In this document: one piece after another, positions 56,011 through 64,000 of the stretch
Numbering within the stretch: position 1 is the stretch's first letter
Layout: each line of letters starts with the position of its first letter
Program-made: the position numbers and the translations under genes
Assembly: GCA_016415585.1 (NCBI GenBank)
Contig: CP066552.1
Coordinates: forward strand, 2,108,001-2,172,000
Direction: 5' to 3'
DNA: 64,000 bases
Source of the DNA: Pectobacterium carotovorum
Lineage (GTDB): Bacteria; Pseudomonadota; Gammaproteobacteria; Enterobacterales; Enterobacteriaceae
The notes under the pieces: generated by a model
What the model was told of the DNA's origin: nothing
What the model saw: the letters and a program-made list of their open reading frames with translations, nothing else
The model's database searches: none

Positions 56011-56679
56011 TCAGAACTGGCTTAGCATTTCGTCAAACGTCTCCCTGGCGAAATCATTGCGCCATGCCTTGTCTTTATCTTGAGGCACTTTGCTCAGTGA
56101 AAAGGTTCCCTGATAGGTAAAACTGACGGGCGCTGAGTAAGCATCCTGTAGTTTTTTCAGTTCACTGCTGCACTGTGAGGCGCTGCAATTGCTTTTTGCC
56201 AGCCGCTGCACACCTTCCGCCCAGGTTTCATTCGTTTTCACCAGAACGCACTCAAATGTTACCTGAGTGGTTAGTATGCCGTTACTGTCCTTTTCTGGCT
56301 CGCCAGCTGACAGGGATTTGCATTCGGATTTTTGTCTGGCCTGCTGCACGGTCGTCATCAAGCTTTCCAGAGGCGATCTGAGTCCTTCTCTAAGCGGTTC
56401 TGGAAACAAGGCCTGCGCCATTTCGGCTATTTCACCAGGAAAGGCTTTATCGGCTTCTTTCAGTTCAGCCGCGTTTGCATAGTCGGCACTTCGGCCTGAA
56501 CGCAGACGGTCGGGGCGAAGGTAATCATTTAGCTGACGAATAGCCTGATCGTCATGGTTGACCAGAGTCTTAATATAAAGATCGGATACGGCCGTTGGCG
56601 AGATGGTCTCTGCGGCATGAGACGAAAATGCGGCGGAAAGCGCAAGTAAAGGCATTGTAACTTTAATGAATGGTTTCAT
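56011..56679 (-). CDS. Exported protein of unknown function
   Basis: I do not recognise this 222-residue protein. It has a clear signal peptide (MKPFIKVTMPLLALSAAFSS, cut near SHAAE) and is then soluble and charged. Four cysteines (KSECKSL, FECVLVK, SNCSASQC) could form two disulfides in the periplasm. The start is the ATG at 56679. It lies convergent to narP and ends 101 bases from it. The base composition is ordinary for the window. Confidence 0.8.
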   Translation of the reverse strand: MKPFIKVTMPLLALSAAFSSHAAETISPTAVSDLYIKTLVNHDDQAIRQLNDYLRPDRLRSGRSADYANAAELKEADKAFPGEIAEMAQALFPEPLREGLRSPLESLMTTVQQARQKSECKSLSAGEPEKDSNGILTTQVTFECVLVKTNETWAEGVQRLAKSNCSASQCSSELKKLQDAYSAPVSFTYQGTFSLSKVPQDKDKAWRNDFARETFDEMLSQF

Positions 56680-56925
56680 TTACATTCCTGATGTGATTAT
56701 TTTTATCTTTGTTGCGAGGCAGAATCCGTCTGCTAACAGTTTTTAACTGACTAAAATCAGCGAGTTAATTTATCATTTAGGCGGATCATTCGCTAGAATA
56801 AAAATGCGTGAAGACGCGTGGCGGAGGAATCTTTGCGCCCTAAGTTATCTGTAGGTTATTTGGATGTTACCTATGGGCGTGTTGAAATTTCGCGCTGTCT
56901 GACGTGATGAGCAGGATTTGCTGGC

Positions 56926-57138
56926 GTGCTTAGCCCCGTTCGATTGAATCCATTGTTTAGTGCGGCTTATCGCCTTCCTCTCCACGCTTGTCTTAATGTT
57001 GTGCACCTGAATGCCGTGAAACAACTGTGCGCTTCGGCCCACGGTGCCGCCGATGTAGCGGCCTCCGTTGGCCTGTCCGATCAGAGCCATCTAAGGGCAC
57101 ATTGGGTATCACACCAGCACATCACCGTGTTCCCGTGA
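56926..57138 (+). pseudogene. Relic of an AraC-family regulator C-terminus
   Basis: The translation holds LNPLFSAAYRLPLHACLNVV and AADVAASVGLSDQSHLRAHW, which resemble the two helix-turn-helix motifs of AraC proteins. No upstream effector domain is in frame, the region before it is broken, and the segment ends early with VFP-stop. It lies beside the two MDR oxidoreductase genes, which it may once have regulated. The rest of the 56680-57171 gap holds no gene that I can see. Confidence 0.6.
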
Positions 57139-57171
57139 GTGAAACGTCTTCCTCTATTCAGCACCAGCGAG

Positions 57172-58167
57172 CTATCGAATACTGATGGTGACTTTGCCTT
57201 TCGATCTTCCCTGCTCGGCATAAGCCAGTGCCTCTGCGGTAGATGCCAGTGGGAAAGTACGATCGATGACGGGTTTGATTGCACCGGATTCAATCAGCGC
57301 AGTGATTTCCCGTAGCTGGTTGCCGTTTGCGCGCATGAAAACGAAGTCATAGCGCACACCGTGTTTGTTGGCTTTCTGGCGGATGCGTCGGCTCAATAGG
57401 CGTAATACCTGTTTCAGGAACCAGGACAGCCCTTGCTGCTCGGCGAAGGCAGGTGTCGGCGGCCCAGAGATAGAGATGAGTCGGCCGCCGGGTTTGAGTA
57501 CCTGAAGTGATTTTTCGAGTACGTCGTTGCCCAGACTGTTGAGGACAACATCGTAGTCCTTCAGCACATTTTCGAACGCTTGCGTTTTGTAGTCGATCAC
57601 AACATCGGCACCCAGATTTTTCACCCATTCGACATTGCTGGTGCTGGTGGTGGTCGCGACAAACGCACCGAGGTGTTTAGCAAGCTGGATGGCGATAGTG
57701 CCTACGCCGCCCGAACCAGCATGAATCAGCACCTTTTGACCTTGCTTCAGTTGTGCGGTCTCGACCAGCACCTGCCAGGCCGTCAGGGCAACCAGCGGGA
57801 TGGAGGCCGCTTGTTCCATGTCGAGGTTGGTCGGCTTGAGCGCCAGTGCGTCCTCTTTCACGGCAATCAGCTCGGCAAAGCTGCCGATGCGATCCTCTGG
57901 GGGGCGAGCATAAACGGTGTCGCCAGCCTTGAACTGACGGACATTGCGACCGACGTCCACGACCACACCAGCGAGATCATTGCCCAACACCAACGGAAGG
58001 CGATAGGGCAGAATGAGCTTGAATTCCCCTTTGCGAATCTTGGCATCCAGCAGGTTGATGCTGGCGGCGTGCACCTGCACTAATACGTCGTTGTGCCCCA
58101 CCTCGGGGTCGGGCAATTGACCAATCTGGCCCGTGTCCTTGTAGCGATTGATGAAAAATGCCTTCAT
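57172..58167 (-). CDS. NADP-dependent MDR-family quinone oxidoreductase-like protein
   Basis: The 331-residue protein is a zinc-free medium-chain dehydrogenase/reductase. It has the substrate-side motif VLGNDLAGVVVDVGRNVRQF near residue 62, the Rossmann dinucleotide motif HAGSGGVGTIAIQLAKHLGA near 148 and LNSLGNDVLEKSL near 210. Such enzymes reduce quinones or enals with NADPH; the substrate here is unknown. I chose the ATG at 58167 (MKAFFINRYK) with AAAGGG upstream; the longer frame from 58236 is not family-like. It follows the other genes of a small three-gene set on the same strand. Confidence 0.85.
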   Translation of the reverse strand: MKAFFINRYKDTGQIGQLPDPEVGHNDVLVQVHAASINLLDAKIRKGEFKLILPYRLPLVLGNDLAGVVVDVGRNVRQFKAGDTVYARPPEDRIGSFAELIAVKEDALALKPTNLDMEQAASIPLVALTAWQVLVETAQLKQGQKVLIHAGSGGVGTIAIQLAKHLGAFVATTTSTSNVEWVKNLGADVVIDYKTQAFENVLKDYDVVLNSLGNDVLEKSLQVLKPGGRLISISGPPTPAFAEQQGLSWFLKQVLRLLSRRIRQKANKHGVRYDFVFMRANGNQLREITALIESGAIKPVIDRTFPLASTAEALAYAEQGRSKGKVTISIR

Positions 58168-58245
58168 GGTGATGTAGCCCTTTACCTGTTGAAAGAGGAA
58201 TAACGGTTGAAGTAGGGACAACGCCCGACGGTGCATCCCTACTAT

Positions 58246-58320
58246 GTTGATGCCCGCCTAACGGCGCGGTGTTGATGCCCGTCTAACGGCGCGGTGTTGA
58301 TGCCTGCCTAGCGGCGCGGT
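58246..58320. repeat. 25-bp tandem repeat (three copies) at a gene 3' end
   Basis: GTTGATGCCCGCCTAACGGC with GCGGT is repeated three times at 58246-58270, 58271-58295 and 58296-58320, with three to four base differences. The third copy contains the last codons and stop of the small membrane protein gene on the reverse strand (CCG CGC CGC TAG). Confidence 0.9.
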
Positions 58321-58721
58321 AGGCTCTTCCGTTCAGCACGAATGGCAAGCACAAAGGCCAGCGGCAGAACGATTTCGACCACAATTGCCGACATGATGCC
58401 CGCATTAACCCGTCCTGCGGCCCACTCCACAGCACCCAGCAACGCCAGCAGCAGGCAGGCCGTGATGAAGCCCGCGACTGCGGCCGTTCGCCCGGCGGAA
58501 GGTGGCGCATTTCTCAGGGCAAAAAGCATGACCCCGATACCGGCATATAGCGGTGCAGCACGGCGGCCGATCAGACCTTCGACACCGCCACCGAAGGCGA
58601 CGCCCCAGTTGGCGAGTAGCGTTGCGGGAGTGAATAACCAGATCGCAGCCAGCGCAAAGAACAGCAGCGCCGATAGGATGGACAGATAGCGGAAGCTGCG
58701 AGAGGCGGTGTGAATACTCAT
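58308..58721 (-). CDS. Small four-helix membrane protein (DUF4345-like)
   Basis: The 137-residue protein has four hydrophobic segments at about 11-33, 47-66, 73-95 and 103-125, and resembles small DUF4345-type membrane proteins (FTPATLLANWGVAFGGGVEG, RAAPLYAGIGVMLFALRN). The function is unknown. I chose the ATG at 58721, which overlaps the stop of the preceding MDR gene as ATGA; the frame continues upstream inside that gene. The C-terminal codons lie in a tandem repeat. Confidence 0.75.
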   Translation of the reverse strand: MSIHTASRSFRYLSILSALLFFALAAIWLFTPATLLANWGVAFGGGVEGLIGRRAAPLYAGIGVMLFALRNAPPSAGRTAAVAGFITACLLLALLGAVEWAAGRVNAGIMSAIVVEIVLPLAFVLAIRAERKSLPRR

Positions 58722-59704
58722 GCGTTCACGTCCACAACGGTGCGCCCACGCACCTTGCCTTCCAGTACGCGTTCGGCGATGACGGGCACATCGGCCAGAC
58801 CGATCACCTGCGTGGTATGCGCCAGTTTGTCCAGATTCAAATTGCGGGCAAGATGCGCCCACGCCTGCAAACGCGCGGACTGGGGCGCGTTGACCGAATC
58901 AATACCTGCAAGGGTGACGTTACGCAGAATGAAGGGGAATACGGACGCAGGCAAGTCTGTACCCTGAGCCAGACCGAAGGCAGTGACTACCCCACGATAC
59001 TGGGTTTGTGCTAAAGCATTGGCCAGAGTATGGCTGCCGACTGAATCGATGACGCCAGCCCAGCATTCTTTGCCGATTGGTGTACCAGGCTCAGATAGCG
59101 TGCTGCGATCAATGATTTCGGCGGCGCCAAGGCTGTGCAGGTAATCCGCTTCCTCAGGACGCCCGGTGGAAGCGACCACGCGGTAGCCCAGATCGGAGAG
59201 CAGCGCGATGGCTATCGAGCCTGCGCCGCCATTGGCACCCGTCACCAGAATGTCGCCGCGATCGGGCGTCAGACCGCCGTGTTCCAGTGCCAGCACGGAT
59301 AGCGCTGCGGTATAACCAGCAGTACCGATGGCCATGGCATCTTTGGTCGAAAATACGTCAGGGATCTTGATCAACCAGTCGCCGGGCACTTGTGCTTTCT
59401 GCGCAAAGCCGCCGTGGTGGGTTTGGCTCAATCCCCAACCATTGACCAGCACACGGTCGCCAACGGTAATGCCCGGATAGCTTGAGCGCTCGACAATACC
59501 GGCGAAATCGATGCCAGGAATGAGCGGGTAATGACGGATGATGGGGCTGCGGCCAGTGACGGCCAAGGCATCCTTGTAATTTACTGTAGAATACTCAACG
59601 GAGACGATAACATCGCCAGGCATGAGATCTTCATCTTTGAAGTTGACGAGATGGGTTGAGGCTATATCGCCAGTTTTGGTAGCAAGCAGTGCTTTGAACG
59701 TCAT
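58718..59704 (-). CDS. AcuI/YhdH-family acrylyl-CoA reductase-like MDR oxidoreductase
   Basis: The 328-residue protein resembles YhdH/AcuI along its length: STVNYKDALAVTGRSPIIRH near 44, IPGIDFAGIVE near 67, NGWGLSQTHHGGFAQKA near 92, the nucleotide-binding VTGANGGAGSIAIALLSDLG near 155 and FGLAQGTDLPASVFPFILRN near 250. Members reduce acryloyl-CoA with NADPH. I chose the ATG at 59704, with GGAG eight bases upstream. It heads the three-gene set on the reverse strand. Confidence 0.85.
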   Translation of the reverse strand: MTFKALLATKTGDIASTHLVNFKDEDLMPGDVIVSVEYSTVNYKDALAVTGRSPIIRHYPLIPGIDFAGIVERSSYPGITVGDRVLVNGWGLSQTHHGGFAQKAQVPGDWLIKIPDVFSTKDAMAIGTAGYTAALSVLALEHGGLTPDRGDILVTGANGGAGSIAIALLSDLGYRVVASTGRPEEADYLHSLGAAEIIDRSTLSEPGTPIGKECWAGVIDSVGSHTLANALAQTQYRGVVTAFGLAQGTDLPASVFPFILRNVTLAGIDSVNAPQSARLQAWAHLARNLNLDKLAHTTQVIGLADVPVIAERVLEGKVRGRTVVDVNA

Positions 59705-60677
59705 TTTTTTCTCCAATTCACATTCGTTGGGTTATGTCGTGCATCTACCCAGCAAGGGAAATATAGCCTGTCTGGGCTCAAACCAGCCGGCATGACTGGC
59801 ATGCATTGATTTACGAAGACTTCTTCACATCAAGTTGCAGCTCCTTGCGGATCCCTGACCCCAGTACACTGGCTGGTGCGAATCGGCGAAGAAATTGCAA
59901 TTTTTTTGCAGCTTTGGATCGATATAACCCGACAAGTGGTTAATGTTTGCCATCGTGATGTATGCGTCTTGAAAGTGCTAATCGTGACGGCGTCGGGATT
60001 GTGTAAATTGGCAGGTGGCAGCGTGCCGCACTTCGGGCGCTTGACGTGGCATTTCTGAACCGAGTGCTGCTATGGGACAACCGTTCTCGATGTTTTCAAG
60101 ATGCTCTTCCGACAAAAACTAAGCAGCCAGCCATGATTTATCATCTCTTATAGAAAATAATCTGGTTTTTATAATGATGGTCATCATTTATTTCGTCAAG
60201 ATTTTTGATTATGAATGACATTAATATGTGTAGGCATGTAACTATTGTTATAAGACAAAAAAGGTGTTTGAAATGAGGGGCACAAGGCACAGGCCAATCG
60301 TATGCACATCGCCAAAGAAGCCTCCACCCGGTATCGTGAGCGTGGAAGTGGCTGCGTGTGTGTGGATGTGCCCAGCAGTCTGATGAGGTCAAGACCCTGT
60401 TTGCCGATGGTCTTAAGCTCTTACTGGCTGGACGGGGCAGGGCGATACGTGTCCGATTGCTGGGAAATGTGCGCAGCCACGCTTGGCATACTCGCCCATG
60501 TATCGGTCGCAGCATTGTCATTCCTGATTAGGATTCAGAGCTGAGTTCGGGCTTAAAATAGGGGTAAGTACACTAAATTCGAATGAGTTTTGATGAATTT
60601 AACAGGATACGAGTAAGGGAAATTTCAATTCACATTCATTAACCTACGGGCGTAGGGTAATATTGCAGAACATGAAT
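59705..60677. other. Gene-poor accessory DNA beside tRNA-Val
   Basis: This 973-base stretch has only short open frames without ribosome sites or recognisable domains. A 40-codon open frame on the reverse strand ending near 59816 (...LGSGIRKELQLDVKKSS) and broken frames at 60290-60540 on the forward strand look like decayed coding DNA. AT-rich DNA surrounds 60140-60260. I see no promoter or repeat that explains it. Confidence 0.5.
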
Positions 60678-60754
60678 TGGTACGACCGAGTGGACTCGAA
60701 CCACCGACCCCCACCATGTCAAGGTGGTGCTCTAACCAACTGAGCTACGGTCGT
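60678..60754 (-). tRNA. tRNA-Val (GAC)
   Basis: The reverse strand folds as a 77-base tRNA with encoded CCA. The acceptor stem is ACGACCG/CGGTCGT, the D arm GCTCAGTTGGTTAGAGC, the anticodon arm CCACC-TTGACAT-GGTGG with anticodon GAC, and the T arm GGTGG-TTCGAGT-CCACT. The body matches enterobacterial tRNA-Val(GAC). Its 3' end faces the accessory region at 56-60.6 kb. Confidence 0.96.
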
Positions 60755-60999
60755 ACAGGAGATAACATCTTAATCAATAACGTTTTGATTAGAATGCTTT
60801 TCTTCATTCCAGCGTTTGGAATGGGCGCTATTATGGACGGCTCTGACGTTGGTGGCAAGCGCTTTGTTTATCATCCTCTTTCAAGTGTCGAATGTTTAGC
60901 CGAATTCGTGTCTTGAGGTTAATTATTCAGCCAGAACGCCGCTGGATCGTCATGGCTGATGTCTGTAATCCTCAGTTTCTGCCTGCTGCTGGCTGGATA

Positions 61000-62295
61000 T
61001 TAGCTCGCAGGGCGGGTTTCCTGAGCAAGGTGCGTGCTTTCTTGCGTATTGTCTGGCTGAGGTGAATATTCCCCACACCATTTTGCTACCACGATAGTGG
61101 CCACGCTGTTTCCGATGGTGTTGCATAACGCGATCGCCATAGACATAAAGCGATAGACACCGAAAATTAACGCTAGTCCTTCTATCGGCAGGTTACCCAC
61201 CGTTGCCACCGTTGCGGCGAATACCACGAAGCTGCCGCCAGAGACGGCCGCGGCTCCTTTTGAGGTCACCAGCATGATGAGTAAAATGCCCATTTGCTGC
61301 TGCCAGCTCAGGTCTACACCATAGGCATTGGCGATAAACAGCGTACACATCGACATGTAAATACTCGTTCCGTCGAGATTAAATTCATAGCCTGTCGGGA
61401 GAATCAGCCCTACGCTCTGCCGTGAACAACCGAAACGCTCTAATTTCTGCAGCAGCTGAGGTAGCGCACTTTCGGACGAGGCCGTGCCCAGCACAATCAC
61501 GATCTCATCGCGGATGTATTTAAGAAAGCGGGTGAGGCTGAAGCCTGCAAATCGACAGATGCTACCCAGGATAACGATGATGAAAAATGCGACAGCGGCA
61601 TAAAACATTAACACCAGATTCAGCAGAGATAGCAGCACGCTACTGCCGTTACTTCCCACGGCATATGCGACGGAACCGAATGCACCAATCGGGGCTAATT
61701 TCATGATTAAATTGATGAACTCGAAGAAGCATTCCGATATGCGGTTCATGCCATTTTCAATCACGCTGCGTTTTTCATGGGGAAGAGCAAGCAAAGCGAA
61801 ACCAAAAATCAGTGAGATCACCAGCACTTGTAAGAGCTGCCCGCCAGCGAAGGCTCCAATGAAGTTATCGGGGAAAATGCCGTAGATAAAATCCATTGTG
61901 GTTGTAGGCATGTGGCCTTTTGCTATTGCAGAGTCAACGGCGGCGGTGGCCGTTTGGCTGATATTCCCGGCGTGAATGCCTGAACCGATATCAATGAGAT
62001 TTGCCCAGCCGAGGCCGAGAGCGAGGGCGAATGTAGAAACCAGTTCAAAATAGATCAGCGCGCGCACGCCGATTTTTCCCACTTTCTTAATATCCCCAGC
62101 GGATGCGATGCCATGTACCACCGTGAAAAAGATGAGTGGCGCGACGGCGGTCTTGATGAGTTTCAGAAAGATGTCACCGAGTATTTTAAACTTTGCTGCC
62201 AATTCCGGCGCGGCAAAACCGAGGGCGATACCCAGTGCCATCGCCGCCAGAACCTGAAATGTCAGACCTTTCCAGACAGGTGTTTTTGTCGACAT
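61000..62295 (-). CDS. dctA: C4-dicarboxylate/proton symporter DctA
   Basis: DctA takes up succinate, fumarate and malate aerobically. The 431-residue protein belongs to the DAACS family: eight or so membrane segments, FLKLIKTAVAPLIFFTVVHG near 42, the serine-rich hairpin VLGTASSESALPQLLQKLE near 270, and the substrate-binding GYEFNLDGTSIYMSMCTLFI near 304. The ATG at 62295 has AGAGAT upstream; 17 residues from a start at 62346 are not family-like. A paralogue for another dicarboxylate cannot be excluded. A large inverted repeat lies upstream. Confidence 0.9.
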   Translation of the reverse strand: MSTKTPVWKGLTFQVLAAMALGIALGFAAPELAAKFKILGDIFLKLIKTAVAPLIFFTVVHGIASAGDIKKVGKIGVRALIYFELVSTFALALGLGWANLIDIGSGIHAGNISQTATAAVDSAIAKGHMPTTTMDFIYGIFPDNFIGAFAGGQLLQVLVISLIFGFALLALPHEKRSVIENGMNRISECFFEFINLIMKLAPIGAFGSVAYAVGSNGSSVLLSLLNLVLMFYAAVAFFIIVILGSICRFAGFSLTRFLKYIRDEIVIVLGTASSESALPQLLQKLERFGCSRQSVGLILPTGYEFNLDGTSIYMSMCTLFIANAYGVDLSWQQQMGILLIMLVTSKGAAAVSGGSFVVFAATVATVGNLPIEGLALIFGVYRFMSMAIALCNTIGNSVATIVVAKWCGEYSPQPDNTQESTHLAQETRPAS

Positions 62296-62460
62296 AGTGT
62301 TGATCTCTTGTAGGTTAAACAGTACGGATAAAGGCTGAACCAGCAAAACTCGCTATCATGCAGTGAATGTCTCTAACGACATGAACTAACAAGATTTTTT
62401 TGATTTCTAACAAGACAACCTGCCTCAGAAGTCGTGTTTTGTAGCCAATGTTATATTCTT

Positions 62461-62494
62461 ATATGTACGGACATTTTTACTTGTCCGTACATAT
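62461..62494. repeat. 13-bp perfect inverted repeat upstream of dctA
   Basis: ATATGTACGGACA and TGTCCGTACATAT flank an eight-base spacer, about 170 bases upstream of dctA. It could be an operator for a dimeric regulator or a hairpin. I do not recognise the protein that would bind it. Confidence 0.6.
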
Positions 62495-62702
62495 GAATAT
62501 GGCGTAGCTGCAGCGTTGTCAACGGTGGGGTTTAATGAAATGTGAATAACATGATCTCGGTTGGATATTTAAGTGTTGCGAACCGCATAATGGTTCTGAC
62601 ACTTCTCTTTCTAAAGTGAAGAGAACACCGCTGGGACGCAAAGAACGTACTGGCTTTACTCCCTGATAGCGCAACGTTATCGTATCGCGGCATATCATCC
62701 TG

Positions 62703-62748
62703 GCAGGGGACGACCTCTGACGCGAAAAGGATTCACGGGACGACCCAC
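62703..62748 (+). promoter_or_regulatory. Guanidine-II (mini-ykkC) riboswitch upstream of sugE
   Basis: Two hairpins each close on the diagnostic ACGA tetraloop: AGGGG-ACGA-CCTCT (62705-62718) and GGG-ACGA-CCC (62737-62746). They are 18 bases apart, and the ribosome site AAGGAG follows at 62760. This is the arrangement of guanidine-II riboswitches, which turn on translation of guanidine exporters when guanidinium binds. The gene downstream is such an exporter. Confidence 0.9.
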
Positions 62749-62773
62749 ATTCACTGTTTAAGGAGAACTGGGT

Positions 62774-63088
62774 ATGGCCTGGTTTCTATTAGCGCTCGCC
62801 GGTCTATTTGAAATTGTCTGGTCTTACAGCATGAAGCTGTCTGATGGCTTCACGAAAATAGGCGCATCAGCTGTCACGATTGTTGCCATGATTATCAGCT
62901 TTGCGCTGTTATCCATGGCGATGAAATCTCTCCCTCTGGGCACGGCCTACACTATCTGGACGGGAATTGGTGCGGTGGGGGCATTTGTGGTGGGATTGGT
63001 CTTCCTGAATGAACCCGCAAATGCGATGAGGATTATTGCTGCGCTGTTGATCGTCAGCGGCTTGGTCATGATGAAGCTATCTTCATAA
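62774..63088 (+). CDS. sugE: Guanidinium exporter SugE/Gdx (SMR family)
   Basis: SugE/Gdx is a small multidrug resistance family protein that exports guanidinium in exchange for protons, as an antiparallel dimer. The 104-residue protein has four membrane helices, the essential Glu13 in LAGLFEIVWSYSMK, and the Gdx-type motif GTAYTIWTGIGAVGAF. The guanidine-II riboswitch upstream makes the guanidine role much more likely than general drug efflux. An ERIC lies directly after the stop. Confidence 0.95.
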   Translation: MAWFLLALAGLFEIVWSYSMKLSDGFTKIGASAVTIVAMIISFALLSMAMKSLPLGTAYTIWTGIGAVGAFVVGLVFLNEPANAMRIIAALLIVSGLVMMKLSS

Positions 63089-63093
63089 CGTAT

Positions 63094-63218
63094 ATACCCG
63101 TCATACTTCAAGCTGCTTGTGCGTTGGCTGCCCTTACTCACCCCAGTCACTTACCTGAGTAAGCTCCTGGGGATTCGCGCGGTTGCCGCCTTCACGCAAC
63201 TCGAATTATTTAGGGTAT
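63094..63218 (+). mobile_element. Full-length ERIC element
   Basis: The 125-bp element runs from ATACCCGTCATACTTCAAG to CGAATTATTTAGGGTAT. Its core CTCACCCCAGTCACTTAC and GTAAGCTCCTGGGGATTC correspond to the ERIC2 and ERIC1R primer sites. It begins six bases after the sugE stop, so it is likely to be transcribed with sugE. Confidence 0.93.
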
Positions 63219-63616
63219 AGTTTTTGAATAACGCATTGCGTTTGAACGTCAGACGTATCTTTATGTGAACCTCTGGCGTGTGGCGGAGCCATCTTTACCG
63301 CGACTCTGCCACTGCTTTTCTCTCTTTCCCTTTATTGCTCATTATTGATTGATTTTGCTTCTTGTTGCGTATTGTCAATAAATGCTATGCTTGTTCTCGC
63401 GTAATATTTCAATAAAATTGACGAAAATTGATTATTTTTGTCCGTGTTATGCTCATTTTAGTGAGTTCACTACGTTATCGAGCTAAATCGAGCATTGGCG
63501 GTTAATCATCACGTCAGTCATCTAACACACCGCACAAAGGCGATATCTCTTGGTTCAGGCAGGTGACGGCCTGACTCGCGGCTATCTGTGTACGTACAAT
63601 CTGAAAGGGGAGTGGA
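63219..63616. other. Intergenic region before the HAD phosphatase gene
   Basis: These 398 bases hold no credible gene. The middle (63340-63470) is AT-rich and probably contains the promoter of the next gene. I see no clear operator. Confidence 0.5.
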
Positions 63617-64000
63617 ATGATCAAGTTGGTAATTACCGATCTGGACGGCACGTTTCTTCACAGCGATGGCGACTACAACAGAGCCTTGTTTGCCGACGTT
63701 TATGCGCTAATGAAAGAGAAGGATGTGCGGTTTGCTGTCTGCACAGGCAAACAGTGCGAGCGGGTTGAGGCGCTTTTTGGCGATGCAGCGAAAGATATCT
63801 GGATTCTGGGCGACAGCGCGACGCGCATCAAGCATCAGGGAAATTACGTTTACCAGTCGCTCATCAAAAACCGTCTTGCCTTGAGCCTGATTGGCGTGCT
63901 GGAAAGCGTAGACGATCGGCATGTGGTCATCGGTTGTACCCCACATGGTGCGATGGTGAAGGAAACGATTAGCCCAGCCTTACTGGAAAAGGTGAAAAAG
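63617..64000 (+). CDS. HAD-superfamily Cof-type phosphatase (partial, 3' end outside window)
   Basis: The frame is open from the ATG at 63617 to the window edge (128 codons). AGGGGAGTGGA precedes the start. HAD motif I is VITDLDGTFL, with nucleophile Asp8 and acid/base Asp10, and motif II-like Thr is in AVCTGKQCERV. The pattern fits the Cof/IIB subfamily of sugar-phosphate and nucleotide phosphatases. The cap domain and motif IV lie beyond the edge, so the substrate cannot be guessed. Confidence 0.85.
   Translation, partial: MIKLVITDLDGTFLHSDGDYNRALFADVYALMKEKDVRFAVCTGKQCERVEALFGDAAKDIWILGDSATRIKHQGNYVYQSLIKNRLALSLIGVLESVDDRHVVIGCTPHGAMVKETISPALLEKVKK

Noticed and set aside
60290..60540. Possible fragment of a DinB/UmuC-like or other gene
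   Set aside because: A short phrase (LFADGLKLLLAGRGRA) is suggestive, but the frame is broken and the match too short to name.
62633..62643. GGGACGCAAAG, a motif seen in cyclic-di-GMP-I riboswitches
   Set aside because: The partner motif AGGGCAAACC and the second stem are missing, and the proper guanidine-II structure lies just downstream.

Overview
The window looks like chromosome of a soft-rot enterobacterium, most likely Pectobacterium. The evidence is Escherichia-like gene order in the core blocks (aroH-ppsR-ppsA; ydiK-ydiJ-menI-sufABCDSE-ldtE-lpp-pykF), several ERIC elements, a PRD-antiterminated beta-glucoside operon, and complete nrf, ccm and nap clusters. This is inferred from protein and gene-order resemblance recalled from memory; no search was run.

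Layout. 0-1 kb: 5' part of a hemin-handling gene (hmuS) behind a Fur box. 1.2-6 kb: aroH, ppsR (both -) and ppsA (+), with a TrpR-like palindrome overlapping the ppsR stop codon and a Cra site before ppsA. 6.1-9 kb: apbE, the sRNA gene rprA with its RcsB box, and ydiK, all on -. 9.1-21 kb: ydiJ-menI, a small Fur-controlled gene of unknown function, the iron-sulfur operon sufABCDSE, the L,D-transpeptidase ldtE, and Braun lipoprotein lpp. 21.3-22.8 kb: pykF with a Cra site. 23.3-28 kb: bglG-bglF-bglB with two ribonucleic-antiterminator/terminator pairs. 28.2-32.3 kb: a LamB-type porin, a secreted esterase and a secreted nucleoside-hydrolase-like protein.

32.7-55.9 kb is a nearly continuous 23-kb block for respiratory nitrate ammonification. 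napFDAGHBC (periplasmic nitrate reductase) makes nitrite, nrfABCDEFG (pentaheme nitrite reductase) reduces it to ammonium, ccmABCDEFGHI attaches the hemes both need, and narQ-narP is the nitrate/nitrite two-component system that normally controls such genes. FNR-like boxes precede nrfA and ccmA. Intergenic DNA here is rich in repeats: an apparently uncatalogued family flanking the ccm operon, an ERIC with an 80-bp hairpin-rich insert before narQ, and an ERIC relic that supplies the narQ stop codon.

56-60.7 kb is accessory-looking: an exported protein of unknown function, an AraC-family relic, two MDR oxidoreductases, a small membrane protein with a tandemly repeated 3' end, and about 1 kb of DNA with no clear gene, ending at a tRNA-Val(GAC) gene. 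61-64 kb: a DctA-type dicarboxylate transporter, a guanidine-II riboswitch controlling sugE/gdx, a full ERIC, and the start of a HAD phosphatase cut by the window edge.
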